A stretch of DNA of 64,000 nt from Providencia stuartii (GCA_900455155.1 UGUC01000002.1:434001-498000), one strand, 5' to 3'; counted from the first letter of the stretch, positions 24,903 through 35,376 are shown. Translations and numbers: made by a program. Notes: generated from the sequence alone by a model not told the origin.

Positions 24903-27583
24903 ATGAAAAAGAATTATTTAAGTCCTTTAGCATTATTCATATCAGCAACACTTTTTTCTACCGCAGTAAATGCTGAACAATCATCGGCTCAAGTCGTCGA
25001 TGCATTAAGTGATATAGATGTGAAAATAAATGTGCTTGATAACCAAGCTGGTGAGCATGGTACTCACTGTGCTGCACTGGGTGCCGATTGGGCTGCATGT
25101 AACCGTGTCGATATTACCTTAACAAATGGCGATACTGCGATTGAATCCAACGATTGGGCGCTTTATTTTCATAGTATTAGACAGATTCTAAAACAAGATA
25201 ACCCGCAATTTAAGATCACACATATTACAGGCGACCTTCATAAAATTACACCAACAGAGCAATTTAAAGGGATTAAAGCCCACGAAAAAGTGGTATTACC
25301 GCTAACGGGAGAATATTGGCAGGTTAGTTATTCAGACTTTATGCCTAGGTGGTACGCGACATCGGGAGATGCATCCCCACGCAACCTTAAGAGCACTGAT
25401 ACTCAAGATCCAACAACCTTTGTTACCCCCTTTGAACTGAAAAATTGGAAACGAACCGACGCCGATAACAATCTATTAATGACACCAGAAAACCGCTATC
25501 AAAAAAACTTAGCGATGAAACCGTTATCTGAGCAGCAATTGCGAGGGCAAATCTTACCTACGCCATTTGATATCAGTTTGCAGTCAGAGGATGTTGATCT
25601 GAGTAAAGGCGTTAAATTACAACTAAATGGGCTAACGAAAGGTGAGTTAGCTGTTATTGAACAACACTTACAACTGAGCAAGCTAAAACAAAATAGTCAC
25701 GGGTTCCCCATTGAAGGGAAAATCGCACCTAAGCAATTTTCTACTGAAGATCAAGTGAGTGGTGCTTACAAATTAGTGATCACACCGCAACGAGCCGAAA
25801 TTATTGGTTATGACCGTATAGGGTTATTTTATGGTGTAGGTTCATTATTGTCAGCGGTAACTGAAAGTGACACACCGAAAGTGGCAGCAATGGTCGTGAA
25901 TGATAAACCACGTATGGAATATCGTGGGGTCTTTTTAGACGTTGGACGAAATTTCCACAGTAAACAGGTGGTGATGCGATTAATTGACCAGATGTCACGC
26001 TATAAATTAAATAAATTCCATTTTCATTTAACCGATGATGAAGGCTGGCGGATAGAGCTCCCCGGTTTACCTGAATTAACGGAAGTGGGAAGTCAGCGTT
26101 GCCATGATTTAACTGAGCAAAAATGTTTATTGCCGCAACTCGGGTCGGGGGGCTGACAATAATAATATGGGGAGCGGCTATTTCACGCGTGATGACTATA
26201 TTGAAATTTTACGTTATGCCAAAGATCGCAACATTGAGGTGATCCCTGAAATTGATATGCCAGCCCATGCACGTGCAGCCGTTGTTGCTATGGAGGCGCG
26301 TTATAATAAGTTAAGCGCGGCGGGCGATGAACAAGGGGCAAATGAGTACCGCTTAGTTGACCCATCAGATACTTCAATAACCACTTCGGTACAGTTTTTA
26401 TGATAAGCGTAGTTATTTAAACCCTTGCTTAGATTCATCACAGAACTTTGTCAATAAAGTCGTCAGTGAAGTGATGCAGATGCACGATGAAGCAGGTGTT
26501 CCACTGAAAACATGGCATTTTGGTGGTGATGAGGCGAAAAATATTCGCTTAGGTGCAGGCTTCCAAGATAAACGCGGCCCTATTGAGCCGGGCAAAGGTA
26601 TTATTGATAAACAGCGCGAAGATAAGCCATGGGCAAAATCGAAAGCATGTCAGGCTTTAATTCAGCAAGGGGATGTCAGCGATTTTGACCATCTTTCCAG
26701 CCATTTTGCTAAACAGGTGAGTAAAAGTTTGCAACAAAAAGGCGTTACAACAATGCAAGCATGGCAGGATGGTTTAAAAGACGCTTCGAGTGCGAAAGAT
26801 TTCGCCACTGACAATGTTCGCGTTAATTTCTGGGATACTCTCTATTGGGGAGGCTTTGACTCGGCAAATGATTGGGCAAACAAAGGCTACCAAGTGGTTA
26901 TCTCCAACCCAGACTATGTCTATTTTGATATGCCTTATGAAGTTAACCCAAGTGAAAGTGGTTACTACTGGGCAACACGCGCGAGTGATGAACAAAAAGT
27001 CTTTGCTTTTGCCCCGAATAACCTCCCTCAAAATGCTGAAACCTCAGTGGATAGAGATGGGAATTCTTTCAGTGCGAAAAGCGACAAGCCTTGGCCGGGC
27101 GTATATGGTCTTTCAGGGCAATTGTGGAGTGAAGCCGTCAGAACGGATGATAAGGTCGAATACATGTTATTCCCTCGCATTTTGCCGCTGGCAGAAAGAG
27201 CGTGGCATAAGGCGCAATGGGAAAATGATTATCAATCAGGGCGTGAATATATTGGTGGTAAAACCCAATATGTTTCACAGCAAAAATTAGCAGATGATTG
27301 GAACCGTTTTGCGACTATCGTAGGGCAAAAAGAGCTTCGCCGCTTAGATAGAGCCGGAGTTGCCTACCGTATCCCTGTTCCTGGTGCAAAAATTGAAAAC
27401 GGTGTGCTACTGGCGAATATCAGTTACCCTAGCTTAATTATCGAGTATGCATTGGCAGATAGCGATAACTGGCAGGTTTATTCGGCGGATAACCCACCCA
27501 AAGTCAATGGGAACGTCAAAATAAGAGCGAAAAGTCCAGACGGTGCGAGGGCGAGTCGTGTAGAAATCGTGACTCAAAAATAA
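24903..27583 (+). CDS. chb: Secreted beta-N-acetylhexosaminidase, GH20 chitobiase (frameshifted)
   Basis: This enzyme of about 885 corrected residues removes N-acetylglucosamine from chitooligosaccharides. The start at 24903 gives the signal peptide MKKNYLSPLALFISATLFST, cleaved after AVNA. The order is an N-terminal carbohydrate-binding domain (about residues 30-190, with GADWAACNRVDITLTNGD), a GH20b domain, the GH20 barrel with HFHLTDDEGWRIELPG and the catalytic Asp-Glu pair in WHFGGDEAKN, and a C-terminal beta domain. This is the Serratia/Vibrio chitobiase layout. Two frame breaks are seen: an extra G near 26150 (the stretch should read LGSGADNNNMGSGYF) and an extra T near 26397. It is probably cotranscribed with chiP and is followed by a strong terminator. 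A lipobox was not seen, so it is probably periplasmic. Confidence 0.92.
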
Positions 27584-27593
27584 CGGGTATGTG

Positions 27594-27630
27594 GTGAGGG
27601 AGCGAATGAAGAGGCTCCCTCACGGTTTTA
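27594..27630 (+). terminator. Terminator of the chiP-chb operon
   Basis: GTGAGGGAGC and GCTCCCTCAC form a perfect 10-bp GC-rich stem with a 10-base loop, followed by GGTTTTAT. It begins 11 bases after the hexosaminidase stop codon. Confidence 0.85.
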
Positions 27631-27797
27631 TCGTCACCATACAATAATCACGTTCTATTACCCGCCGAGCTTGGGTATCAGAACCCTATCAACCATACGA
27701 CTTAATCTTTACTCAGCTGACAAAGGATTGAAGGGGACTCGTTAGGTTCTTGAAAGATCTCAAAACAGGATAAGTAAGGCATTAATATGAAGTGGGG

Positions 27798-27844
27798 AAG
27801 GCTAGAGCCCAGTGAGTACTGGACTCAAATCCCACAGCCTTTTT
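27798..27844. ncRNA. Structured element near the 3' side of fur, candidate small RNA end or terminator
   Basis: Two nested stems can form. The outer one is AAGGCT (27798-27803) with AGCCTT (27836-27841). The inner one is GAGCCCAGT (27805-27813) with ACTGGACTC (27818-27826), one mismatch, closed by a GAGT loop. On the plus strand it ends in a T-run (AGCCTTTTT), like a terminator of a plus-strand RNA that would begin in the otherwise unexplained 27631-27797 stretch. On the minus strand it lies downstream of fur and could end the fur transcript. No known RNA family was recognised. Confidence 0.35.
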
Positions 27845-27886
27845 AAAAACTATCTATAGTCAGTTAAAGGCAAAGATTTACGGTAA

Positions 27887-28336
27887 TTACTCTTTTGGAT
27901 CGTGTGCATCCGCATTTTCACGGCAATCGCCATCAGCACAGTGACCATAAAGATACAAACTGTGGTTAGATAGTTTAATACCGTGGCGTGCAGCGATATT
28001 GGTCTGGCGCTCTTCGATGGATTTGTCAGAGAACTCGATGACTTTTCCACAGTCTAGGCAGATTAAGTGGTCATGATGGTGCTGTTGAGTCAGCTCAAAA
28101 ACGGATTTACCGCCTTCAAAGTTATGACGTGTCACGATACCTGCATCATCAAACTGGTTTAATACGCGGTAAACTGTAGCCAGACCGATCTCTTCGCCCA
28201 TATCAATCAGCTTTTTGTAGAGATCTTCCGCACTGACGTGATGGCACTCAGGCTCCTGAAGTACTTCCAATATTTTTAATCTTGGAAGAGTGACTTTGAG
28301 TCCAGCATTCTTCAATGCTTTATTGTTGTCTGTCAT
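27887..28336 (-). CDS. fur: Ferric uptake regulator Fur
   Basis: Fur represses iron-acquisition genes when loaded with Fe(II) and affects many others. The product is 149 residues and nearly identical to E. coli Fur. The winged helix fills residues 1-80 (LKVTLPRLKILEVLQ, GLATVYRVLNQFDDAGIV). Metal-site residues appear in QQHHHDHLICLDCGKVIEF and in the C-terminal YGHCADGDCRENADAHD. The frame is intact. fldA lies upstream on the same strand, with about 170 bases between the fldA stop and the fur start. In E. coli fldA and fur can be cotranscribed and are both SoxS-induced. Confidence 0.98.
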   Translation of the reverse strand: MTDNNKALKNAGLKVTLPRLKILEVLQEPECHHVSAEDLYKKLIDMGEEIGLATVYRVLNQFDDAGIVTRHNFEGGKSVFELTQQHHHDHLICLDCGKVIEFSDKSIEERQTNIAARHGIKLSNHSLYLYGHCADGDCRENADAHDPKE

Positions 28337-28509
28337 GCGGGTTTGTCCTGTATCTTAAATCATAAATTTAACAATAATGAGACGTTTTTAACATAAATTC
28401 AGTTGTCTTCTAAACTGATTTACAATTATAGGCATGGAAATAAAAAATAGAAACCATGCTTTGTCGCATTATTATAATAGTATTAATAAGCCTATTTCTA
28501 ATTAGTCGA

Positions 28510-29037
28510 TTAGCCTAAAATTTCAGACAAAGACATCTCTTCTGAAATTTGCTGTACCCATGCATCAACACGTTCTTCGGTGAGTTCCGGCTGGCGATCT
28601 TCATCAATAGCAAGGCCGATAAAGTGGTTATCATCCGCCATTCCTTTAGATGCTTCAAAATGGTAGCCATCAGTTGGCCAATGACCGACGATCACTGCAC
28701 CGCGTGGCTCGATAATATCGCGAATGGTTCCCATCGCATCACAGAAGTACTCCGCATAGTCTTCTTGGTCGCCACAGCCGAATAAAGCAACAAGTTTACC
28801 TTCAAAGTCAATTTCTTCGAGTGTTGGGAAGAAGTCATCCCAATCACATTGGGCTTCACCATAGTACCAAGTTGGGATACCGAGAAGCAGAATATCGAAT
28901 GCTTCAATATCTTCTTTACTGCACTTTGCAATATCATGAACTTCCGCGTTCTCGTTGCCTAATCTCTTTTGGATCATCTTGGCAATATTTTCTGTATTAC
29001 CAGTGTCACTACCGAAGAAAATGCCTATGACTGCCAT
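28510..29037 (-). CDS. fldA: Flavodoxin 1
   Basis: FldA is the essential FMN-containing electron carrier that feeds PFL activation, IspG/IspH, BioB and MetH. The product is 175 residues. The phosphate-binding loop is GSDTGNTENIAKM (about residues 9-21). FMN-binding stretches LLGIPTWYYGEAQCDWDDF and LFGCGDQEDYAEYFCDAMG follow. The start at 29037 (MAVIGIFFG) matches the family and has AGAGG upstream; the frame continues 9 residues further but without homology. It lies between ybfE and fur as in E. coli. It is functionally tied to pflA in the same window, since flavodoxin reduces PflA. Confidence 0.97.
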   Translation of the reverse strand: MAVIGIFFGSDTGNTENIAKMIQKRLGNENAEVHDIAKCSKEDIEAFDILLLGIPTWYYGEAQCDWDDFFPTLEEIDFEGKLVALFGCGDQEDYAEYFCDAMGTIRDIIEPRGAVIVGHWPTDGYHFEASKGMADDNHFIGLAIDEDRQPELTEERVDAWVQQISEEMSLSEILG

Positions 29038-29183
29038 AAAGTGAATAACCTCTTGTTTTTCCAATCTGGTTTACTAAAGCCAGATAGGGCTAAATTTGAA
29101 CTAAAGTACCTAGAATTTTGACCCTATTTTGGCGAAAAAGCGTGAATAAATCTGTCGAATTTGTGTGGTTTATGAAGACGAAA

Positions 29184-29477
29184 CTATTGACCAGAAGGCT
29201 CATAGACTAGCGCTAGCTGTGACATTAACATCTCTTCTATCAACTCACTACGGCTCATGTTTTTTTCATTCGCCAATTGATTCAATATCGTGACAGCATC
29301 TTCATTAAGTTTTAATTCAACGCGGCGTAGTCCTTTGACCTTATCACGCTTAAGTTGATTACGTTTGTTGATTCTTAATTGTTCATCCCGCGACAGCGGA
29401 CTTGTTTTAGGTCGCCCAGGCCTGCGTTCCTCAGCGAACAAATCAAGGGTGGTGCGATCAGTTTGTTCTTTTGCCAT
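29184..29477 (-). CDS. ybfE: YbfE, LexA-regulated CopG/Arc-type small protein
   Basis: This is a 97-residue basic protein almost identical to E. coli YbfE through its first 50 residues (MAKEQTDRTTLDLFAEERRP, then SRDEQLRINKRNQLKRDKV). The C-terminal part, ELKLNEDAVTILNQLANEKN followed by MSRSELIEEML, looks like a ribbon-helix-helix fold. In E. coli it belongs to the LexA regulon and its job is unknown. No convincing LexA box was found in the upstream 170 bases. In E. coli ybfF lies directly upstream; here a type I secretion operon stands between the two. Confidence 0.92.
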   Translation of the reverse strand: MAKEQTDRTTLDLFAEERRPGRPKTSPLSRDEQLRINKRNQLKRDKVKGLRRVELKLNEDAVTILNQLANEKNMSRSELIEEMLMSQLALVYEPSGQ

Positions 29478-29605
29478 ATATTTTTACTGCTAAAGGGCGT
29501 ATACCAATAATCCAGCGCGCAATAATACCCTAGCTGACTCCCTTGTACCATAGCGCATGTCGAGCGAAAGTTATTGATAGTAAAAAAAAGAGCTGTTTGT
29601 TGGAA

Positions 29606-29636
29606 AAAGCACCAGCCGAGCGCATGCTGGTGCTTT
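29606..29636 (-). terminator. Terminator of the type I secretion operon
   Basis: AAAGCACCAGC and GCTGGTGCTTT form an 11-bp stem with a 9-base loop, and the minus strand continues with a T-run (CTTTTTCC). It lies 10 bases past the last ABC transporter gene and insulates ybfE. Confidence 0.88.
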
Positions 29637-29646
29637 GACGGTACTA

Positions 29647-31755
29647 TTATTGAGTTTGCTGCCGCCATAAATGCGCATATAACCCATTTTGCTGAAGCAA
29701 ATTTTGATGGTTATCCATTTCAGCCACCTTACCGTCGCAAATTACACAAATGCGATCCGCATGCATGATAGTATTCAAACGGTGCGCAATACTGATCACT
29801 GTCCGTCCTTGTGTGATTAAAGGCATATTCGCCATGATGGCGGCTTCGGACTCGTAGTCTAATGCCGAGGTAGCTTCATCCAAAATCAAAATATCCGGTT
29901 TTGTCAGTAACGCTCTAGCGAGTGCGATGCGCTGGCGCTGCCCTCCCGAAAGATTCAGTCCACGCTCTGACAGAGGGGAGTTAAACTGCTCAGGAAGTGA
30001 CATAATAAAGTCATAGGCGCCTGCAAGTTTAGCCGCTTCCACAACGTCATCATGATTGGCTTGTGGTTTACTCAAACGAATGTTTTCTTCAATAGTACCG
30101 ACAAACAACATACTTTCTTGAAGTACGACACTCATGCGGCGACGCAGAGCAACCGTATCGCTAACCGCAAGATCCATCCCATCGACAATCACTTGACCAT
30201 GTTGTGGAATATATAACCGTTGCAGTAGTTTCGTTAAGGTACTTTTTCCAGATCCTGAAGGCCCAGTAATACCGATAAACTCTCCCGCTTTAACGGATAA
30301 TGAAAGATGGCTCAGCACTTCTGGGGCTTCGGGTTGATAACGAAAACGAATATTTTGGAACTCAATACGGCCTTGAATAGATGCCGAACTGACAATGCCT
30401 TTTCGTTCATTTTCAATAGGCTCATCCAAAATATCCCCCACACGGCGAAGAGAGATAATGGTATGCTGAAAATCTTGCCATATTTGCGCTAATCGAAGTA
30501 CAGGTTGAGTGACATGAGCGCTTAACATATTGTAGGCAACCAATTCACCGGGGGTGATCCCCCCATTCATCACCTCTTTGACACCCACCCAAAGCAACAG
30601 CGCTGTGGTAATTTTACTGACGAGAGCCATTAGCTGTGAGGCGACCTCACTACGCAAGGTGACTTTAAAACCTTGAATAAGTTGTTTACTGAGTAACTTT
30701 TGCCAGCGACGATAAAAATAGGTTTCAGTTGCTGTCGTTTTAATCGTTTCAATCCCTGTGACAGCCTCTGTTAAGAAGGTTAGCCCATTTTCATCGGCTT
30801 GATAGGACTTCTCTGTTTGTTGCCGAATAATGGGGCCGAGTATCATCCATAAAATAAAAAAGATGACCAAAGAGCCAATGAGAAGCCATGACATAATGGC
30901 GCTATAGGTAAACAAAATGGCAATAAAAAGGCTAACAAAGAGTAAATCGATAAATAGCATCAAGGTAGAGCCAGTTAAAAACTGGCGGATATGGGCCATT
31001 TCACGAATTCGAGCGATAATTTTTCCTGTAGGGCGCCGCTTAAAATAGCCCAATGGTAGTGCCATTAGGTGCCGATAGAGTTTTCCTGATAATTCAGCGC
31101 CAATTTGTGTACTGGTATGGCTAAAAATTTTATTCCGAAGAAAACTATAAAGCGGCTCTGCAAAGGCAATACTAATAATGCCTATTGCCAAGACATGAAG
31201 GCTATTTAAACTACGTCCAACAAGTACCTTATCAATGACATTTTGAAATAATAATGGGCTAACTAAGGCAAAAAGTTGCACGACAGCTGCAAGGATAAAA
31301 ACATTCTTTAATTGGGCGCGCTGACGTAATATTGAAGGGATAAACCAGCCAATACCAAACTTTCTTTTTTGCTCGGCTTCAAATTGTTCTTTGATTAATA
31401 ACACGGCAAAGCGGCTATTTACCTCTGTATTATGTTCATGCCACAGACAAAGCTCACCTTGTGTGGGGTGAATTAACACTAACGCCCCCTCATGATTGTT
31501 TGCCAGCACCCACCAAACATCGTGAATACGAATTAGTGCGGGAAGGGGAAGGTTAGCAATTTGCTGTTTGTCTAAATCATCAAGCTCACTTTCATAGCCT
31601 ATAATGTGGGCACATTCTCTAAGCTCCCAGTCGGTCGGTGAATCAGAGCTCATGCCAATAGCATGCATTAATTGGTCTTTAGTGACATTTTTTTGATAAT
31701 GGTTTGCCACCCACACTAAAGCCTCTAAACCATAATTTGTTTCAGTCGCAGTCAT
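29647..31755 (-). CDS. Type I secretion ABC transporter, HlyB/RtxE-like
   Basis: This is a 702-residue inner-membrane exporter with three parts. The first is an N-terminal peptidase C39-like domain (about residues 1-130). There the usual catalytic Cys position is Tyr (TNYGLEALVWVANHYQK), as in non-cleaving HlyB-type transporters. The membrane domain (about 150-440) starts at VFILAAVVQLFALVSPLLFQ. The ATPase domain has Walker A GPSGSGKST, signature [16 protein letters not shown], Walker [13 protein letters not shown] and H-loop IAHRL. Such proteins export RTX-type toxins, adhesins or enzymes with a C-terminal signal, with a membrane-fusion protein and TolC. The gene is 3 bases after the HlyD-like gene, with a GAGGG ribosome site. 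The partner ABC protein at 33105-35232 makes a two-ATPase system like RtxB/RtxE. The frame is intact. Confidence 0.9.
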   Translation of the reverse strand: MTATETNYGLEALVWVANHYQKNVTKDQLMHAIGMSSDSPTDWELRECAHIIGYESELDDLDKQQIANLPLPALIRIHDVWWVLANNHEGALVLIHPTQGELCLWHEHNTEVNSRFAVLLIKEQFEAEQKRKFGIGWFIPSILRQRAQLKNVFILAAVVQLFALVSPLLFQNVIDKVLVGRSLNSLHVLAIGIISIAFAEPLYSFLRNKIFSHTSTQIGAELSGKLYRHLMALPLGYFKRRPTGKIIARIREMAHIRQFLTGSTLMLFIDLLFVSLFIAILFTYSAIMSWLLIGSLVIFFILWMILGPIIRQQTEKSYQADENGLTFLTEAVTGIETIKTTATETYFYRRWQKLLSKQLIQGFKVTLRSEVASQLMALVSKITTALLLWVGVKEVMNGGITPGELVAYNMLSAHVTQPVLRLAQIWQDFQHTIISLRRVGDILDEPIENERKGIVSSASIQGRIEFQNIRFRYQPEAPEVLSHLSLSVKAGEFIGITGPSGSGKSTLTKLLQRLYIPQHGQVIVDGMDLAVSDTVALRRRMSVVLQESMLFVGTIEENIRLSKPQANHDDVVEAAKLAGAYDFIMSLPEQFNSPLSERGLNLSGGQRQRIALARALLTKPDILILDEATSALDYESEAAIMANMPLITQGRTVISIAHRLNTIMHADRICVICDGKVAEMDNHQNLLQQNGLYAHLWRQQTQ

Positions 31756-31758
31756 GGA

Positions 31759-33105
31759 TTATTTTTCCCTCATGGCGGTGGTGGTATATTCTTGAATAGG
31801 GCTAAGTAAATAATCGATGACGCGACGTTTTTCGGTTTTAATTTCGGCAGTGACCGATAAACCAGGGGTTAATTCGATGTGATTGCCTTCAACCAATAGG
31901 CTCTTTTTCTTTAAACCTATTTGTCCTAAAAAAACCAAACCTAATTGCTCGTCTTGGGTGCTATCTCTAGAAATCGAAATGACTTCACCATCGATAGTGC
32001 CATAGCGTGTGTAGGGGAAAGCATCTATTTTGACCGTTGCTAATTGGCCTTCACGAATAAATCCAATGTCTTTATTGAGAATTTTGACTTCGGCTAATTG
32101 CACGTCATTATTGGGCACAACCACCATCAATTGTTGAGCTGGCTGTAATACGGCACCTAAAGTATAGGTCGCGAGTTGTTGTACTGTACCATCTACAGGG
32201 GAACGAATAATTTTTAACTGCTCTCTTTCTTGGTTTTTTAGTAATTCCTGCTCCGCTGAAACTAATTTAAATTCAGCTTGGCGATATTTTTCATACCACT
32301 CTTGGGCTTTCTGTGTCTGTAGTCGGTGACGTTTTTCATGTAGTGCGGAATGTTGACTATTGAGGATCGCTAGCTCGGATAATTTTGAGGTTTTCTCTTT
32401 TTTCGCCATTAACAGTTCACGCTCTTGCTCCAAAAACTCTTTTTGGCTAATCAGTTGCTGATTATTTAATACCCGATGGGCATCAAGGCGTTTTTGTATA
32501 TTGATGATCAAAGTATTAACGTCTTTTAATTCACGCTCTCTTGCCGAATAATGAGTTCTATTCAATGTTATTTCATTATCAATCTCATTGAGTAACGCAT
32601 CATATTCATTTTTTAAGCTTTGATAGCTTTCTAAAAGGCGTTGCTGCTCTGTAGGTAATAATTTAGCAAACTCCGGAGTGAGCTCAGGGGAGATTTGATT
32701 TAATAACGCATGATGTACCCATTTTTCAATTTGTTGAAAATGAATTTGATAATTAAGATTATGAATATCTTGATTGATCCCTAAGACATTAACACTTAAT
32801 AATGGGTCGCCTTGTTTGACGTGTTGTCCATCAGCCACATAAATATGTTGTAAGCGGCTAAGCTCAAAGGCTTGAATAACTTGTGTTCGCCCGGAAACGA
32901 CCAATCGGCCTTGTGTCGTCGCTTGAATATCTAATTTACCGATATATGACCAAATAATCGCAAATAAAATGCCAATACTGATAATGATGGCCGTTGTTAA
33001 GGCTAGGTAAGACGGCGGGCTTTTTAATAGTGCTAAATGTGACGGTAAAAAATGGTTATACCGTGTCGTTGCTGCTGTTTGTTTCATAACTAACATCCGT
33101 GTCAT
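31759..33105 (-). CDS. Type I secretion membrane-fusion protein, HlyD/RtxD-like
   Basis: This is a 448-residue periplasmic adaptor that links the ABC transporters to an outer-membrane TolC channel. The N-terminus is cytosolic, then one membrane anchor (about residues 35-60, YLALTTAIIISIGILFAII). A first lipoyl half follows (GRTQVIQAFELSRLQHIYVA), then a long coiled coil (about 120-290), the second lipoyl half (RSPVDGTVQQLATYTLGAV) and a beta-barrel domain ending in GLSVTAEIKTEKRRVIDYLLSPI. The start overlaps the stop of the upstream ABC gene by one base (TAATG), suggesting coupled translation. Methionines at residues 4 and 7 are possible alternatives. The frame is intact. Confidence 0.9.
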   Translation of the reverse strand: MTRMLVMKQTAATTRYNHFLPSHLALLKSPPSYLALTTAIIISIGILFAIIWSYIGKLDIQATTQGRLVVSGRTQVIQAFELSRLQHIYVADGQHVKQGDPLLSVNVLGINQDIHNLNYQIHFQQIEKWVHHALLNQISPELTPEFAKLLPTEQQRLLESYQSLKNEYDALLNEIDNEITLNRTHYSARERELKDVNTLIINIQKRLDAHRVLNNQQLISQKEFLEQERELLMAKKEKTSKLSELAILNSQHSALHEKRHRLQTQKAQEWYEKYRQAEFKLVSAEQELLKNQEREQLKIIRSPVDGTVQQLATYTLGAVLQPAQQLMVVVPNNDVQLAEVKILNKDIGFIREGQLATVKIDAFPYTRYGTIDGEVISISRDSTQDEQLGLVFLGQIGLKKKSLLVEGNHIELTPGLSVTAEIKTEKRRVIDYLLSPIQEYTTTAMREK

Positions 33106-35232
33106 TATTTAAAAGATTGCTGTAACGCCCATAAATGTTGATAAAACTGGCCTTGCTCAAGTAATTGTTGATGGCTTCCTTGTTCAACAATTTTGCCTTG
33201 TTGCATCACGATAATACGTTGGTGATGACGAATAGTAGAAAGGCGATGAGCAATCGTAATTACCGTTCTGCCCTGAGCAATAAGCTGCATATTTTTTTGA
33301 ATAATAGCTTGAGACTCATCATCTAATGCGCTGGTGGCTTCGTCAAAAATAATAATTTTAGGGTCGGCGAGCAGTGTACGTGCAATAGCAATTCTTTGGC
33401 GTTGTCCCCCAGACAGTGATGCGCCTCCTTCGGATAATATGGTGTCATAACCCATCGGTAATTTTAAGATAAAATCATGGGCCCCCGCCATTTTGGCGGC
33501 ATGTATGACTTCATCCATTGACGCATTGGGATAAGTTTGCGCAATATTATCGAAAACGGTTTGGTTAAAAAGAAAGTTCTCTTGTAATACGATACCAATT
33601 TGCCTTCTGAGCGAATGAATATTCATCGATGAAAGAGGAGTGCCATCTAATAGGATCGTTCCTTTCTCAGGGGTATATAATCGGAGTAATAAACGTGCAA
33701 GAGTACTTTTCCCTGAGCCAGATGTACCAACAATGCCTAATGTTTCACCAGCCTGAATCGATAAATTAAAATTATCGAGAATATAAGGCATGTCAGGTTG
33801 ATAGCGAAAAGAGATATTACGCAAATGGATATGGCCTTTTAAGGTATTATTATCCGCTTGTTTTGTTTGCTCTGTCGGCAAATTGATAATTTGCGCTAAT
33901 TTTTCGATGGCAACTTTGGTTCTAATATAATCCCCCCAGAGCTTAACCAACTTAACAAGAGGCTGGCTTGCATGATTGACCATCATATGAAATGCAATAA
34001 ATTGACCAATAGTAAGCTGTAAGGCTAAGACTTCAGAGGCACCAATCCACAAAATAACGGCGCTGGTTAATTTCTCAATCACCATCACAATATGTTCAGA
34101 GCGGGAGTTGATTTGGCCTGCCGCAAATGTCGTATGACTCATATCAGAAGTTTGCTGATCCCAGCGGCGAGTAAAATTGGGCTCTATTGAGAGGCTTTTG
34201 GCTGTTTCAATACCATTAATACTTTCGGTTAAAAATGAGGTGTTGATGGCAATATTTGCAAATTGCTTATGGGCCGCGGCCTCAATTTTAGGCGTCAGCC
34301 ACCAAGCAACTAATAAATAGAAGGGAATTGAGCATAAAAAAAACCAACATTAAGGTTGAGGATAATAGGCTCATGACATAAAGAAAAACAAATAAAAAGA
34401 GCACATCAACACAGAGTGTAAAAAAACTTCCTGTCAAAAATTCGCGAATAGTCTCTAGCTCTTTAACGCGTGTAACGATTGCACCAATTTGCCGAGTTTT
34501 AAAAAACGAAAGGGGCAGATGTAGTAAATGATTGACCAGCTTTAACCCTAAAGTCATATCGATACGGTTAACGGTATGGTTATAAACATACTCACGCAGC
34601 CCTTTAAGCGTCACTTCAAGGATGGCGGCAATAATAAGACCAAAGATCAGCAGATCCAATGTCATCATACTATTATGCACTAACACTTTATCCATAATGA
34701 CTTGGATAATAATTGGTGTCACTAATGCGAGTATTTGCAAAATAAATGAAAATAATAAAACGCTAGCGATAATATATTTATATTTCAAAAATTCTGTTTT
34801 AAACCAAGTAATATCAAATTGGCTTTGTTTGGTTTTAACCTGTAGCCATTTACCACTCCACATTTGGATAAACTTATCCATATTCCATAATTCTGGAGGA
34901 TGGTTACCAAATCGCTGAATAAGAACTTGTTCATGATTAAAATTAGCTAATAGATAAGCTACGTTATCATTATCATAAATAATAGAAGGAGAATCTATCT
35001 TACTAATGTTTTTATTGGTTTGATTTTTATATTTACACTTTATATTAAGCTTGTTTTGAAGCGCTTTTAATGTATCACGGAAACTTTCTTTCTCTGCGGT
35101 GATGGTATTAAACTCGTCTTGACTAATATCACTTGTTAACTTAATGATGATGCCAATAAAGTAGAGTGTTGACTGGAGTATTTTCACTTTCCATTTTTTC
35201 TGTGAATATTCCTTTGGGTTATTGCTTGTCAT
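33105..35232 (-). CDS. Type I secretion ABC transporter, HlyB/RtxB-like (frameshifted)
   Basis: Two fragments join into one ABC exporter of about 708 residues, the first gene of the operon. The N-terminal 150 residues form a poorly conserved C39-like domain without a catalytic Cys. The membrane domain starts at IIASVLLFSFILQILALVTP. The frame breaks in an A-run near 34338-34345 (T-run on the coding strand). Correcting one base restores the VAWWLTPKIEAAAHKQFANI stretch and joins the fragments. The ATPase has Walker A GTSGSGKST, signature [16 protein letters not shown], Walker [13 protein letters not shown] and H-loop IAHRLST. The first 500 bases are more AT-rich than the neighbours, suggesting acquired DNA. 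With the HlyD-like and second ABC genes it reproduces the rtxB-rtxD-rtxE order of MARTX loci. No toxin, acyltransferase or tolC gene lies beside it. Confidence 0.87.
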
Positions 35233-35376
35233 ATAGGATGGTTGATATTTATTGCTGATAAAATAATGTTAGCAATAATAGATGAAATAGCATGGATAGT
35301 TTTCACAGAGATAATACAGAAATAATAGTTATCAGTGTATTGAAGTTTGTCTTATATATTATTGGTTCTTATTTGG

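Noticed and set aside
27820..27835. T-loop-like stretch ACTCAAATCCCAC suggesting a tRNA
   Set aside because: No acceptor or anticodon stem can be formed around it; the pairing found is a simple nested hairpin.
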